Source: Diatrype stigma
Taxonomy: Eukaryota; Ascomycota; Sordariomycetes; Xylariales; Diatrypaceae
Assembly: GCA_022225965.2 (NCBI GenBank)
Contig: JAKJXP020000010.1
Location: 310,001 to 374,000, forward strand
Reading direction: 5' to 3'
Length of the DNA: 64,000 nt
Part shown: positions 35,824-46,645 of the stretch, one piece after another
How the letters are laid out: each line of letters begins with the position of its first letter
Position numbering within the stretch: the first letter of the stretch is position 1
Notes under the pieces: generated by a model
Told to the model about the DNA's origin: nothing
Databases searched by the model: none
Seen by the model: the letters and a program-made list of their open reading frames with translations, nothing else
Translations under genes and position numbers: made by a program

Positions 35824-37831
35824 TCAGCTCGTCTTAGCCGTAATCTCGTCCTTTGATTTTGACCCCTTTCCCTCGCTCTTGTCCTTGGCTTGTAATAGGG
35901 CGGTGACGACTTTCTCGTTGCCGCCGTTCTTCTCCATGACCAGCTCCCGCAGCCACTTGTTCTCGGTCTCGAGTGTCTGGATCCGCGTCTCTAATGTGTG
36001 GACTTTGTCGCCGAGCTCCTTTTGGCTTTTCTCTAAAGCCTGCTCGCGGGCCTTCTTCTTGACTCGGAACCGAGCGCTAGCGGCTGTGTTTCTCCTCCGC
36101 TTGTCCTCTTCGGCGGCTAACCGTGATTGCTCCTCGAAGCTCATGGCCCGAGGGGGAGGAACTTCCGTGGCTTTCCGCTTATCGCCGGTCTGGGGAGTCG
36201 AGGCCCCGTAAGGCCTCTGTTGAGCGCCATTCCGAGCGAAGGCGGGAGAGGGCTGAATAGGGGGCAAGCTCCCGATGTTGTCCGAGAATGGCTGGACGCT
36301 ACTGGGAGTATATGGGTCGAAGCCAAATCCGTAATCGCCTGGAGCCATGACGATGGTGTGTTAGAAAGCAATCGCAAGATAGGGTCAATGATAAAACGAC
36401 GCGACGAGCATTAAGAATTCAGAAACAAGACGGGATTGTTTTCGACGTCGCTCGACAAGTTGCGCGACAGCAATAGCAACTCTTCCTCAAGCGGAAGTTG
36501 AGGGTTTGTTGGTACCATTGTCCAGTGACTCTGATGGACTGATAGACTGATGGACTTAATTGGGGATGTTCGTTACCACATCCCAACTCAGATCGCACGT
36601 CAGATCACGAGAAATTGCACCATCGGCCGCTATACCGATCCGATCTGCAGGCCTGCACGGCTCGCACTTGCAAGCCCCCAGGCCCCTGTCGGACCACCCA
36701 CCAAGTCCCAGTCAGCCAGTCTCTCCTCAGCTTCCCTTTGGATCGAGCTGCAACGCCAGCTGCAAGCACCGCACCGGATGCTGCCAATCAATTCTCAATC
36801 AAATCAATTGCAAGGGGAGGGCTAGGAAGGAATGCAGAGGAGTGGGGTCGATGCAACGACAGTCGCGAAAGTCTCGACATGCCTGACCATGCTCGACCAC
36901 GCTCGACTATGGCTGCGATGGTGACATTGGCCTTGGCATTCTGGTTGGTCGCCCCAGTGGCTCCCCGTGGTCCCCAGGCCCCAGGCCCCAGTCTCCTCCC
37001 AATTGCTACCGCGGCAGGGCGCACTTGGCGGGACTGCTTACACCAGACCCTGAATTGACCTTCGGGTGTAGGCGGGCTACCACCTCGCATCTTCGGCCCA
37101 GTTGCTCAACTGGCCTGTTTGGTGTCGGGATGCGGGGGCACGAGGCTAAATCAAACGATGCATTCGTTTTGGACAACCAGCAATCTTGGAGGAAATGATA
37201 GAAGACTGCTGGAATGCGGGGGGGCAAAGGATAGAAAAAGAGGAAAAATAAAACCAATAATAATGCAAACACTGGAAAAATAGTAACAATGCAACACATG
37301 TGAAGGAATGGGATACATGCAGAAAATAAGAATAAAACACAGAAATTCGACAGAAAATCCAACGCAAAGGAAGTACTCTCCCAATAAAAGAAAATAAAAA
37401 AAATACAAAAATGACATTCGATCAAACAAACGAGGCAAGAAAGTACCCGTAGACTAACCTCCGAGATTGAAATCAAACGATGACAGTTCGGTTGCGGTCA
37501 ATGCATCGGGACCAGAGGTCTCTGGAGCAGCCGGTGTAGTTGCAGCGGTGGCCGTGTCCAGATGCAAGTCGATAGATGACGATGATTGCGCATTGCGGCC
37601 GTTGCCGTTGCCGCCGGTGCTGTTGCGGTGGTTGCCGCCGTTGTTGTTGCCGTTGCCACCGCCGCGCTGCTGAGAATCCCAATCCACGAAGTTGTTGTTC
37701 GTGAACATAGCCAGTTCCTCCTCGAGCGTGGTGCTGCTCTCCTCAGGCGACACGTCCTGAGGGACCTCGTTGAGAGTTGAGATGTATTGCGACATATTGA
37801 CGCTGTGACCTCGACGACCGTAATTGGTCAT
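35824..37831 (-). CDS. bZIP transcription factor of CYS-3/MetR type
   Basis: Two exons, 37459-37831 and 35824-36338, give 295 residues. The basic region RRRNTAASARFRVKKKAREQ and the following zipper (Leu/Val heptads through LETRIQTLETENKWLRELVM) match the Neurospora CYS-3 / Aspergillus MetR sulfur-assimilation activators. The N-terminal block NYGRRGHSVNMSQYISTLNE also resembles them. Exon 1 ends FNLG with one base of a Gly codon; exon 2 continues DYGFGFDPY. The 1120-bp intron (GTTAGT...CAG, CTAAC branch site 24 bases upstream) is very long for this group. An in-frame ATG at 36346-36348 within the intron end could start a shorter protein with the bZIP intact. The CYS-3 assignment rests on remembered similarity. 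Confidence 0.85.
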
Positions 37832-38153
37832 TTCTGTCCGTCCCTGGTTCCCGTCTTTCCTACCGGTCGCGTTTCTCGTACTGCCCGGCGCCCGGAATCA
37901 GAGTCGAGTGTAGTGGTAGCACCCTTTGTGGTGGTTCTTTTGGCGGCCTGCTCGAGATTATCGTCGGTGTATCGCTCGTTATGCTGTCGATAACGATAAA
38001 GATATTGCAGTTGTCAAGTTGGGGGAGGAGGGCGAAGTTTAGTGGTTAGAGAAAATCTTCCAAGGGGCCGATCGGGGCGATTTCTAATAAGCAGCTAAAG
38101 TGGGTTGATTATAGCAGTCAACTGGTAGGCATGCAGGTATGGTAGCACCTCGG

Positions 38154-38241
38154 TGGGCGTGGGCGTGGGCGTGGGCTGCCTTGTAACTAACGGCCGCTGC
38201 GTGTGCTTGGTGTGCGTGGTGTGCGTGGTGTGCGTGGTGGG
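38154..38241. repeat. Two adjacent short tandem repeats, GGGCGT and GTGTGCGTG
   Basis: Three to four copies of a 6-base unit and, after 30 bases of unique sequence, about three copies of a 9-base unit, upstream of the bZIP gene. Both are G/T-rich on the same strand. Confidence 0.75.
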
Positions 38242-40955
38242 TGTGGACGGGGTGGGCTGGTTCACTGGAATCTGCTAGTTAGGTGGAAAGCTACGAGGAA
38301 TAAATGGCTCGGCTGATTGTGGGCGCCAAAAATGGAAAGAAGGAAACCCCCAGCTGTCTTTTCCAAGGTTCCCTTTCGTTGTCCTTGAGCGAGAAAAAGA
38401 CCTATCCGGCCTAGAACAAGTTATTACTGTTTCGCTATACGTAATAACCGTGCAAAAAGTGCCCGAAGTTGCCTCGCAAGCCCTTCGGCCGCTCTCATAT
38501 ATTAGGTAGTGGCTCCGCTAGAGACTAGGGACAATTAACCTCCCCTTAGCTACTAGTTAGTGAGTATGTATGTATGCAACCACCTCAGCACTCTGGACTC
38601 TTGACTCTGAAAAAGCAAGCGAGAGATTTCGCAGACCGCGCCCAAGTAGTCCGGCTGTCCGAGTAGTCGGGGCCCCGAGAGCTTGAAACAGAAGAACCAA
38701 TGTGCTTAGCTTGCACCTCGCACATACGAGTGGATTCCCCCTCTCCCGTGTCCCTGGTTTTGTTATATGGCACTAGTTGACTAATGCGCACAATGGGAAG
38801 GGGAAAGTTATTCTATCTTACATACATGTAGGTGTGTACGCACGTATATGTACGTATGAAAGTGAAGTCGACATTTCTCCACGGAGCATCATTTATGAAA
38901 TACCTTGATGTCTATTTACACACTTATCACAATAGTTTGCGATGCTGCTGAATGTTTGGATTGTTTGACAGACATCACCTGAGCATCGTCCAAACCACAG
39001 AACTACATACCGACAATAGACACACACACACACATGTATGACTCGTGACTATGTAGTAGCAGCGTTATTACTCAGTACCCAGACGGTCTTTGTGCGCCCT
39101 TTCTCCGCCGTTTGTTTCCGATAGCGCCACCCACTATGTCGAAGACAGAGTAGCCATACCCACAAAGCTCGAGTACCTAGCCCTCCGTCCCCCACCGAGG
39201 AGGACTGGAGGACCTCCGAGAATCGTCCTTTAGGGCGTTTCTTACAAATCAACTACAGGCTGGTAGGTACCTAGTGCGGGGAGAGTGTCCCCCTTCATAC
39301 AATGTGTGTATACCGGTAGCTATGTGATCAGACATATGTGTAGAGTCTTTGTATATCAGCTTTTGCGATCGAAACACATTGGCCAACCAGATTGTCGAGT
39401 TTTCCACACAGCTTGCCGTTTTCGGCCAGGAAGCAGCCAGATCCCACGTTATACAGGACATCGACCACCTACATACATGTATATACCCGAACATGATTCA
39501 ATGTGGCGTTAGATAGGGCAGACTACAGAGTCCTTATAGAGAAATGCTCTCCCTACAAAACAAGTGATGATTTCATTTCTGACGTCGAAGATTTAGTCAG
39601 CCAGACAAGACTTCTCAAAATGCGATAGCTTAATATGTAATAGCATCAATTGCCTACTCGTAAGTATATTATAGTGCGCAACAAATGATCGCTTCATTAT
39701 GTTACTCCAAGGGGAAATATTTTACCAACATAGTATGATATATATCTACGCAAGTTACATTCGTATAGATATCAAGGCACGCATCCATCTTCTCTTGACA
39801 TATCCTGAATCACGCCAGCCAGCATCGGGATAACTACAGAATGGGGATCGTATAGTAGTAGTGCTACGTAGTAGACTGCACGCAGCACAGCAGGTGATGG
39901 CTTACACACATTCACAAGCACACATGCACACACACATGTGCCATGTAATACAACGCCAGTAACGCCTATGGTGGTTCGAATACCGGAATTAACCCCCCCA
40001 CACCGAGAGGACCGGGAAAACCGCTGCCAACCGACCTCGAGCACCTTGGGCCCGAGAGTGGTGATTCGTGAATGGTTGACTGGTCTCCCTGCCCTGGCAC
40101 CCTGGATCCCTGGCTGCAGTATATCTGAATGACGTGCTCGCTGAAACCCACCACACATGTAACCGTGGCTTGCCCGAAGAAGCCATCCGGGCCGTTTACC
40201 ATACTGCCCCATACCACCCCATTAATAAGAGATCCTACCTACTCTACACCTCTGCCTGCCAGTGAGCCAGTTTGTACTTCGTGCACTCAATATTCACACT
40301 CAGCCTCCTGGCCTACCAGACACCCCAGAACCCTCTGCTTGCATACATAAATCGACCTGGCGAATCGCGAGCTGATTGGCCTTGGCATTAGCTAAGGAGA
40401 ACTGCTATCATGCACGTTATGTTCCGGGAAAAGAGACATTGTGCTTAGCATCGTTACACTTAGGCACATATAGATATTGATACATGGTGTTCTCTGCACA
40501 TCTTGACTGATCTACCAGCTCGTATGCATGTGATTGGCGTGCAAGGGCGAAAGGATGGATCAAGTATAACTACACTAAATATAGAGGTAAAGCCCACTGA
40601 ATAGAATGGGACATTATCTATACGTACGTACTACCACGTTCTCCACACATACTAACTAGCGAGGCAACTGTGAAATAGTATTCAATGTGGTCTTGCATAG
40701 CAAGCATAAGAATTCATCATTCAATGGAAACATTTACATATACAGGTTGAGGATCTCAGATATTAGATGGTAGATGGTAGATGCAGATATTCTACTGTAT
40801 GCTCGTGAAAGTGCACGTGCTTTTCCACCCCCACGACTCATCCTCCTTGGGTTAGGGTAGGTGGATAGGCGCCGAACTAGTCAGGCTAGACTAGATAGCG
40901 TGGGGTTTCTTGGCGAGGGGCGCACGAACCATCTCACCACCGCCAGCATCCAAGA

Positions 40956-40993
40956 TTCCAAGGTTCCAAGGTTCCAAGGTTCCAAGGTTCCAA
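40956..40993. repeat. Octanucleotide tandem repeat (TTCCAAGG)n
   Basis: About five near-perfect copies, ~340 bases upstream of CHL4. Confidence 0.85.
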
Positions 40994-41331
40994 TCGGCAA
41001 GGCGCGTGCGTACCTAAGTACCTAACCCCAGGCTCCGGAGCCGAGCAAGCTGAGAACTCCGACTCCCAAAGCTGCCAAGCGCCAAGCTAAACAGCCTCTC
41101 AGCCAAACAGCCGCGCCAGGGCATCAAATCCATAGGCGCGCATTGAGGCTCAGGCTCGGGATACCGACGTACCAGGTAGTTACTTTTACGGGAAAAGAAG
41201 AAAAAAGGAGACTGCTATCTATGGAAGTATCGATTGAACAACGATGACGTGACACGCGGCAACAATCGACAACGACACTAGCAGCAGAGATAAACAACAA
41301 CACCACCACCACCACCACCACCACAACAACA

Positions 41332-43230
41332 ATGGCGCGCCTCTCGCTGCCCTCTTCAGCGCGCCTGCCATCCTCCATACGCGTCGACCCGTCCAACAGC
41401 GCCGTGACCAAAGCCCTCAACCGCCTCTCGCGGGCCTCCCTCCTATCGCTGGTGCTCGACTGGCTCGACGAGAAGAACCTGCCCCTCTGCCCGCCGCTCC
41501 TGCGCAGGTCCGCGAGGAGGAGGAGAGGCGAAGATGGCGACGATGATCAGCAAGAAGACGATGACGACGACGACGACGAGTACGAGGGCGACTTCTACCC
41601 GCCGGCGCGCTCGCTCGACGAGCTGCGCGAGCTCTACGCGTCCATGCAGGCGGCCACAGCAGAGAAGAAGGGTGCGAGCGGAGGCGGGGGCGGCAGCAAG
41701 CGCGAGGTCATCGACCGCATCGTCGAGGGCGACTGGCGGCACGGCCTGTCCCTATACCAGCTAGCCATGGCAGACCTGCAGCACCTGTACGAGCACCCGA
41801 GCTCGCAGAAGTGGACGGCGTTCCGGGTGCAGCGGCTGCAGAACCCGTCGAGCCCGTCCTCTGTTGCCGTTGCGGGCGGGGATGATGAATCCGAAGATCG
41901 TGGGGGTAAAAGGAGAAAACACAACCACCACCTCCACGACAAGAAGTCCCTCGCCGTCCCGCGCTTCCACCCCTCCACCTTCCTCCAGAACCTGCAGGCC
42001 GAGGTCCCACCCGACGTCAAGGCGCACTACAACTTCGACCGCCCGCGGGACCTCCCGCTCCTGCTGCTGCGCGTCTTCATCCTCGACTCGCCGTACAGCA
42101 CGAGCCTCGCCGTCGCGAACCGGAACCGCTCCGACCGCGACCGGGACCGAACCTCCCAGGGAGCCCGCGTCAGCGTCACGAGCTTCGACACCGCCCGCAC
42201 CATCTACATCGCCTTCCCCGACGCGTCGCCGCACGTCTACGTCTCCGCCGCCGCTTCCCAATCCACGACGTCGACGACGACCGGCGCGAGCGGGAAAAAC
42301 AGTAATAACAACAGCAGCGCAGCACCAGGGGCAGGGGGCGTCGAGTCCCGCAGCCTCCGCGCCCTCGTCGTCGACGCGATACCCAAGGCGCTCTCCCGCC
42401 CCCGCGAGCGCTACACGCTCGTGCCCTCGGGCCTGTCGACGCGCAACCTGGCCGCGCTGCTGCACACCAAGGGCGCGGGCCGGACCAACGCCGCCGGCGG
42501 CGGGTGGGGCGTCTACGCCACCCTGGCGCCGACCGACCCGAGGGCTGCCGGCGTCGCCGAGTCGCCCCTCAACGCCGCCGCGCCGCTGCCGACGCCGCCG
42601 CTCTCGGACGACGCTGCCGGTAGGGGTGGGAGTGGGAGTGGGAACGCGGTGGCGGTGGATGTAGCTGTCAGGAGCAGGAAGAGGAAGCTGGGAGAAGAAG
42701 GGGACGGGAAGGGGGGCAGTCTGGAGGAGAACCCGGTCGAGGCGCAGCACCGGAGGGCCGTCGAGCAGGCTAGGGCCGCGGCGCAGGCGCGGTTCGGGAA
42801 CTCGGCGGCGCGCGTCGATGACGGGAAGGGCATCGAGAGGCTCGATGTCCTGATCGAGGACGCGTTTCCGGAGGGCATCTCATCATCATTATCGTCATCG
42901 GACGATGATGTCGAAGAAGGGGAGGGAAGGCGGAGCAATAATCACAACGCTGCTGCGGCGGCGGCGGCGGAACTGCGCTTCGCGCGACACGATCGAGCAC
43001 TGGACACCACCGCCGCAGCGACCGATGATGTTTCAGACGACGGGAAGTGGAGGCCGCGGGTCCGGCTCGCGTTCCACGGCGCCCACGTCTTCGCCGGCAT
43101 CCGGCAGCTCCTCGAGGCCGGCGTCGTCGACGGCGCGCGCATGCCGGGCTGGATGACGGGCGAGGAGGGCGTCTCCATCGGGTCCGTTTGGCAGGGTAGG
43201 ATTCGTGGGCACCGAGGGGCTGGCTTGTAA
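41332..43230 (+). CDS. CHL4: CHL4/Mis15/CENP-N kinetochore protein
   Basis: Inner kinetochore (CCAN/Ctf19 complex) subunit that contacts CENP-A chromatin. Single exon, 632 residues, longer than yeast Chl4 (about 458). The N-terminus RLPSSIRVDPSNSAVTKALN followed by RLSRASLLSLVLDWLDEK is the family hallmark. Further blocks are KREVIDRIVEGDWRHGLSLY-QLAMADLQHLYEHPSS-QKWTAFRVQRL, and near the C-terminus HVFAGIRQLLEAGVVDGARM-PGWMTGEEGVSIG. Extra length comes from acidic (Asp runs), Ser/Gly and poly-Ala insertions between the blocks. The ATG directly follows a CAC/CAA-rich leader. Confidence 0.92.
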   Translation: MARLSLPSSARLPSSIRVDPSNSAVTKALNRLSRASLLSLVLDWLDEKNLPLCPPLLRRSARRRRGEDGDDDQQEDDDDDDDEYEGDFYPPARSLDELRELYASMQAATAEKKGASGGGGGSKREVIDRIVEGDWRHGLSLYQLAMADLQHLYEHPSSQKWTAFRVQRLQNPSSPSSVAVAGGDDESEDRGGKRRKHNHHLHDKKSLAVPRFHPSTFLQNLQAEVPPDVKAHYNFDRPRDLPLLLLRVFILDSPYSTSLAVANRNRSDRDRDRTSQGARVSVTSFDTARTIYIAFPDASPHVYVSAAASQSTTSTTTGASGKNSNNNSSAAPGAGGVESRSLRALVVDAIPKALSRPRERYTLVPSGLSTRNLAALLHTKGAGRTNAAGGGWGVYATLAPTDPRAAGVAESPLNAAAPLPTPPLSDDAAGRGGSGSGNAVAVDVAVRSRKRKLGEEGDGKGGSLEENPVEAQHRRAVEQARAAAQARFGNSAARVDDGKGIERLDVLIEDAFPEGISSSLSSSDDDVEEGEGRRSNNHNAAAAAAAELRFARHDRALDTTAAATDDVSDDGKWRPRVRLAFHGAHVFAGIRQLLEAGVVDGARMPGWMTGEEGVSIGSVWQGRIRGHRGAGL

Positions 43231-43847
43231 CGGGGAGGGGACGGCCACTTGATCAGGTGACAGTACCTATCCCATCGTGTGGTTTATTATCTGAGCATAC
43301 CTGTTCTGTTATAGGTGCAGGTTGCATCGTGCATAGCGGGGCGTTTTGTGGTCTTGTCTTTTTAATATCTTTGGTCGCTGTGGGAAGGCGGGAAGAATAA
43401 AGGGCGTGGGATCGAGGGTTTTGCAACATGGGGTATTCATTGCATGCATTATTATTGGTAGAGTAATGTATAGATATATATATATATATACCCCTATGGA
43501 TGGTTGTGTGTGACCATACTTCATCTTCATATGCGTTCTTCTCTTCTGCCTTTGCTCATACGTCGAGCTGCTCGTTCTTTCCCCAACATGCAAATCACGG
43601 GTCTAAATGGTTTGTAGCTATTCATGTAAAATATATATCATCTCATCACCCTCTACTTAGCATGTGCATCTGCAAATGCAAACAAACCCGCTTCTATCTA
43701 TCTATTCCCTACCCCATGCGAGCCCCCTTTTACATGACTTCGTAGCTGACAAGCTGCTCATCTACCCAGGTAATATGATCTATCTGTCTATCGCCACATG
43801 ACCTTGATGATTTTCCGGTCCTTCTTCCTCCCAACGTATCTCAACAA
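43231..43847. other. Convergent 3' intergenic region
   Basis: 3' flanks of CHL4 (plus) and the TatD gene (minus). A TATATATATATA run is at about 43475-43490. Nothing else seen. Confidence 0.55.
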
Positions 43848-45808
43848 TTACTGGCCTTCCTCCCCCTTCCCCTTTTCTTCTTCCCCTTCCTCGAGAACAT
43901 CGAAAACCGCCACAGTGTTCCGCCACGCCGCCTCGCACAGCTCCTCGACCGCGACGCCCTTGATGCCCGCCACCGCCGTCGCCACGCGCTCGATCATGCA
44001 CGGCTCGTTGCGGCTCTTGACCATCGCGCCCTCGGCCCACTTCTCCTTCTTCACCGCCGGGAACCGCTCGGGGACCTCGGGCTCCTTCTTCTTCGGGGGC
44101 GGCTGCTTCTTTCTGGATTTTTGCTGTTGCTTCTGCTTTTGTGCCGGTATTGCGCTGGTATTAAGAGCCACAGTTGCTCCTGATGCCGATGCCGACGCCG
44201 GTGTTGATGTTCCCGATGGAGTCTCTGAGGGCGCTGTTGTGAATTCTGGGGTTGCTGCAGATGGTGGTGTTGGTGCTACCAGGTCGACAGGGGGTCCCGC
44301 GTTCCCCGCAGAATCAGCAGCGGCAGCACCAGCGGCGGCGCTCTGCTGCTGGTGCTTGGCAGCCTCGACCAGGTACCTCCAGCCCTCGTGGCTGGGGCGG
44401 ATCTCGCACCAGGGCCCGTCGGTCTCGAGCATGATCTTCCCGAGGCCGACGGCGCCGCGCACGACGTCGCAGTTCTCCGCCGTCTTCAGGCTGCAGCCGT
44501 TGACGCCGATGTGCAGGCCCAGGTCGAGCAGCTCGCGCAGCTCGGCCGCCGTCCCCGTGAAGCTGTGCACGACGGCGCCCGCGCCCCGGCCGAGCAGGCC
44601 CTCCAGCCGGCTGCCGAACTTGGCCTTGAGCAGGGACACGAAGTCGCCGTGCGCCGCCCGCGAGTGCAGGAACAGCGGAAGCGGCGGCGAGAGCCGCAGG
44701 GCCAGGTCCAGCTGCGCCCCGAACGCGTGCAGCTGCAGCGCCCGCGGGCTGTAGTGCAGACGGTCGTAGTCGAGCCCGAACTCGCCGAGGGCCACGAGCG
44801 GGCTCTTCTTCTTCTTCTTCTTCTCTTGGTTAGGGGATGTGGATGTGGGAGAGGAAGGAGGGTTGCGCGCGGAGGCGATTAGCGCCTCCAGCTCCGAGAT
44901 GATGGAGGCTGTGCGCGCGGCGTCCGGCTGCGGCTCTGGCCCCGGCTCCGATTCCCCGGGTTCGGCATTGGCGGCGTCGCTGGAGCCGCCGTTGCCAGAG
45001 CTCGGATTTGAGCCGAAGATGGCGCTGCTGCAGGGGTGGATCCCTGCTGTGGTGTAGACTGTGCCGGCTGTATTTTTTTGAAAAGAAACCGTGATACGAT
45101 GCGCGGTTCTTCGGTCAGCGGATTTTGGCCTCTTCTATGGAGCGGGGTTAAGATAAAAATAATCAACCGTGGAAAGGGGGTGATAAAAAGTGTAGTAGGA
45201 TGGGAGCACAAAATGAAAAAAAAAACTCACGATATTCCTTGGCGATCTCGAGGGCGTCCCGGGAGCTCTGGAGGTCAGAGCCAGTGACGATCAGTTTCTG
45301 GCATCCGACCTCTTTCGCCCGCGAGATGACGGCACTCAGGTCGTCCGGGTGGCGTTGGGTGCCGTGGTAGATTCCCCGGAAAATCGGATCTGCGAGGTTG
45401 ATGCCGATCTAACCATGTCGGATTTATCATGTCAGTGAGCTGACTGAAGCTACAAAGGGAGTAGGGCGGAAGGTCTTCAAGGTATATAAAGAGATTAGAG
45501 GGATATACGTTCGTATAGATTCATAATCAAGTTGAACTACATGGTGGGCAACTTCGAGATCATACACCATCTTATCACCGGCAGCTTTTTGGTATATTGC
45601 CGACACTCTAGTGACTTACATCGATATATCGCGGTCTATAAGTTGATGGCGCCACGGGTGTAGCTACAGCCGCAGGTTCGGCGCCGCTCTCAGCTGCCAT
45701 CTTAGGTACTGGTGTCGATGTGATGCTTCTCAGGCCGAATTGTACAAGTTGGTAACGCTTAAGCCCAGAACATGGGATGACACGTCCAGGGTCAATTCGC
45801 AATATCAT
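43848..45808 (-). CDS. TatD-family metal-dependent deoxyribonuclease
   Basis: Amidohydrolase-fold Mg-dependent DNase of the TatD/TATDN1 family. Three exons, 45620-45808, 45231-45408 and 43848-45067, give 528 residues. Junctions restore YRPRYID-IGINLADPIFRGIYHG and AKEY-PGTVYTTAGIHPC, as in homologues. Metal-site motifs are GEFGLDYDRLHY (Glu), PLFLHSRAAHGDF (His), VVHSFTG (His) and LETDGPWCEIRPSH (Asp). Two low-complexity insertions make it long. One lies between AGIHPC and VALGEFGLDY. The other, Ala/Pro/Thr then Lys/Gln-rich, lies between EAAKH and PERFPAVKKEKWAEGAMVKS. The conserved end MIERVATAVAGIKGVAVEEL is intact. A later Met at 45700 is an equally plausible start; the longer form may be mitochondrial. 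Confidence 0.92.
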
Positions 45809-46645
45809 AGAGTCTCGCTATGACTCTTTATTTTGGAATGATTTGGTGAGTCAGACGGCTGTGAAGTCAGGTAGGATAAATGAACGGGGATAGGAATTTC
45901 TCCTTTGGGCAAGTTGTTGACTTTGGGACCGGAAGTATCAACGGGGTTTGCCAAGAGCTTTAATTGATTTTGGTCGTTGCGGCACGTGGTTTCGCGGCTT
46001 CGACGTGATTGACAGGAGGGGCTATAAGTACCAAGGAGGGGTAACTCCTTTCCAGGCTGTAGTTATAATGCCTCAGTTCACCATTACGCACCAACAGCCA
46101 ATACGTGATTTCACACAAGAATCTTTAGTTAAGCTATTCCAATCTACGTAAGTAAATATATGATGATTTAATCAGGAAATCAGGATTTGTGTTCCTCCCC
46201 CTCCTACACGAGCGGCCTAAGAATGATCAGACTTATCTATATCTACTTACTCTCAACGAGTCATGCACTTGAAATGCAACATAATAAATTACCAGATATC
46301 CATTCGTTAGAAGTACACATAGTGCTCTGCTCCTTTCTAGGTCTAACAGGGGGCTATACGTATAGCATACCTCCAGCATAGCTTCTAACGCCTTCAAGCG
46401 TGAAATACTCTACCGCGCTGCAGCGACGCATATATATGATACTTGATGGAGATAGTATTTGATTAGTAATATTTAGTAATATACAGGACCGAGAGTCTGC
46501 AGACCCCGGATCCCGTATAGCATGCATGCGTCAGCATATATAGACTGCATACCGCACACCGCTCCAGATACCAGTTGAAGAAGTATTGTCATAACTACAT
46601 GCTTCAACCAAAGTAAGGTCATGCGATCGTGTGTTTAAGTCCAAA
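45809..46645. other. Divergent promoter region
   Basis: 5' flanks of the TatD gene (minus) and the beta-lactamase-like gene (plus). Ordinary AT-rich sequence with CATGCATGC and TATATA stretches; no gene. Confidence 0.55.

Larger units (their letters stand above)
37832..41331. other. Divergent intergenic stretch of about 3.5 kb
   Basis: Separates the bZIP promoter (left) from the CHL4 promoter (right). It contains GGGCGT and GTGTGCGTG tandem repeats at about 38154-38241, an AAGGTTCC repeat at 40956-40993, and a CAC repeat (41301-41323) in the CHL4 leader. No gene recognised. Confidence 0.55.

Noticed and set aside
36615..37058. 147-residue ORF inside the bZIP intron
   Set aside because: No conserved motif; composition reflects local GC. 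Not enough to call another nested gene.
46631..46645. Earlier start for the beta-lactamase-like gene
   Set aside because: It begins with GTG; the first ATG in frame is 46646.
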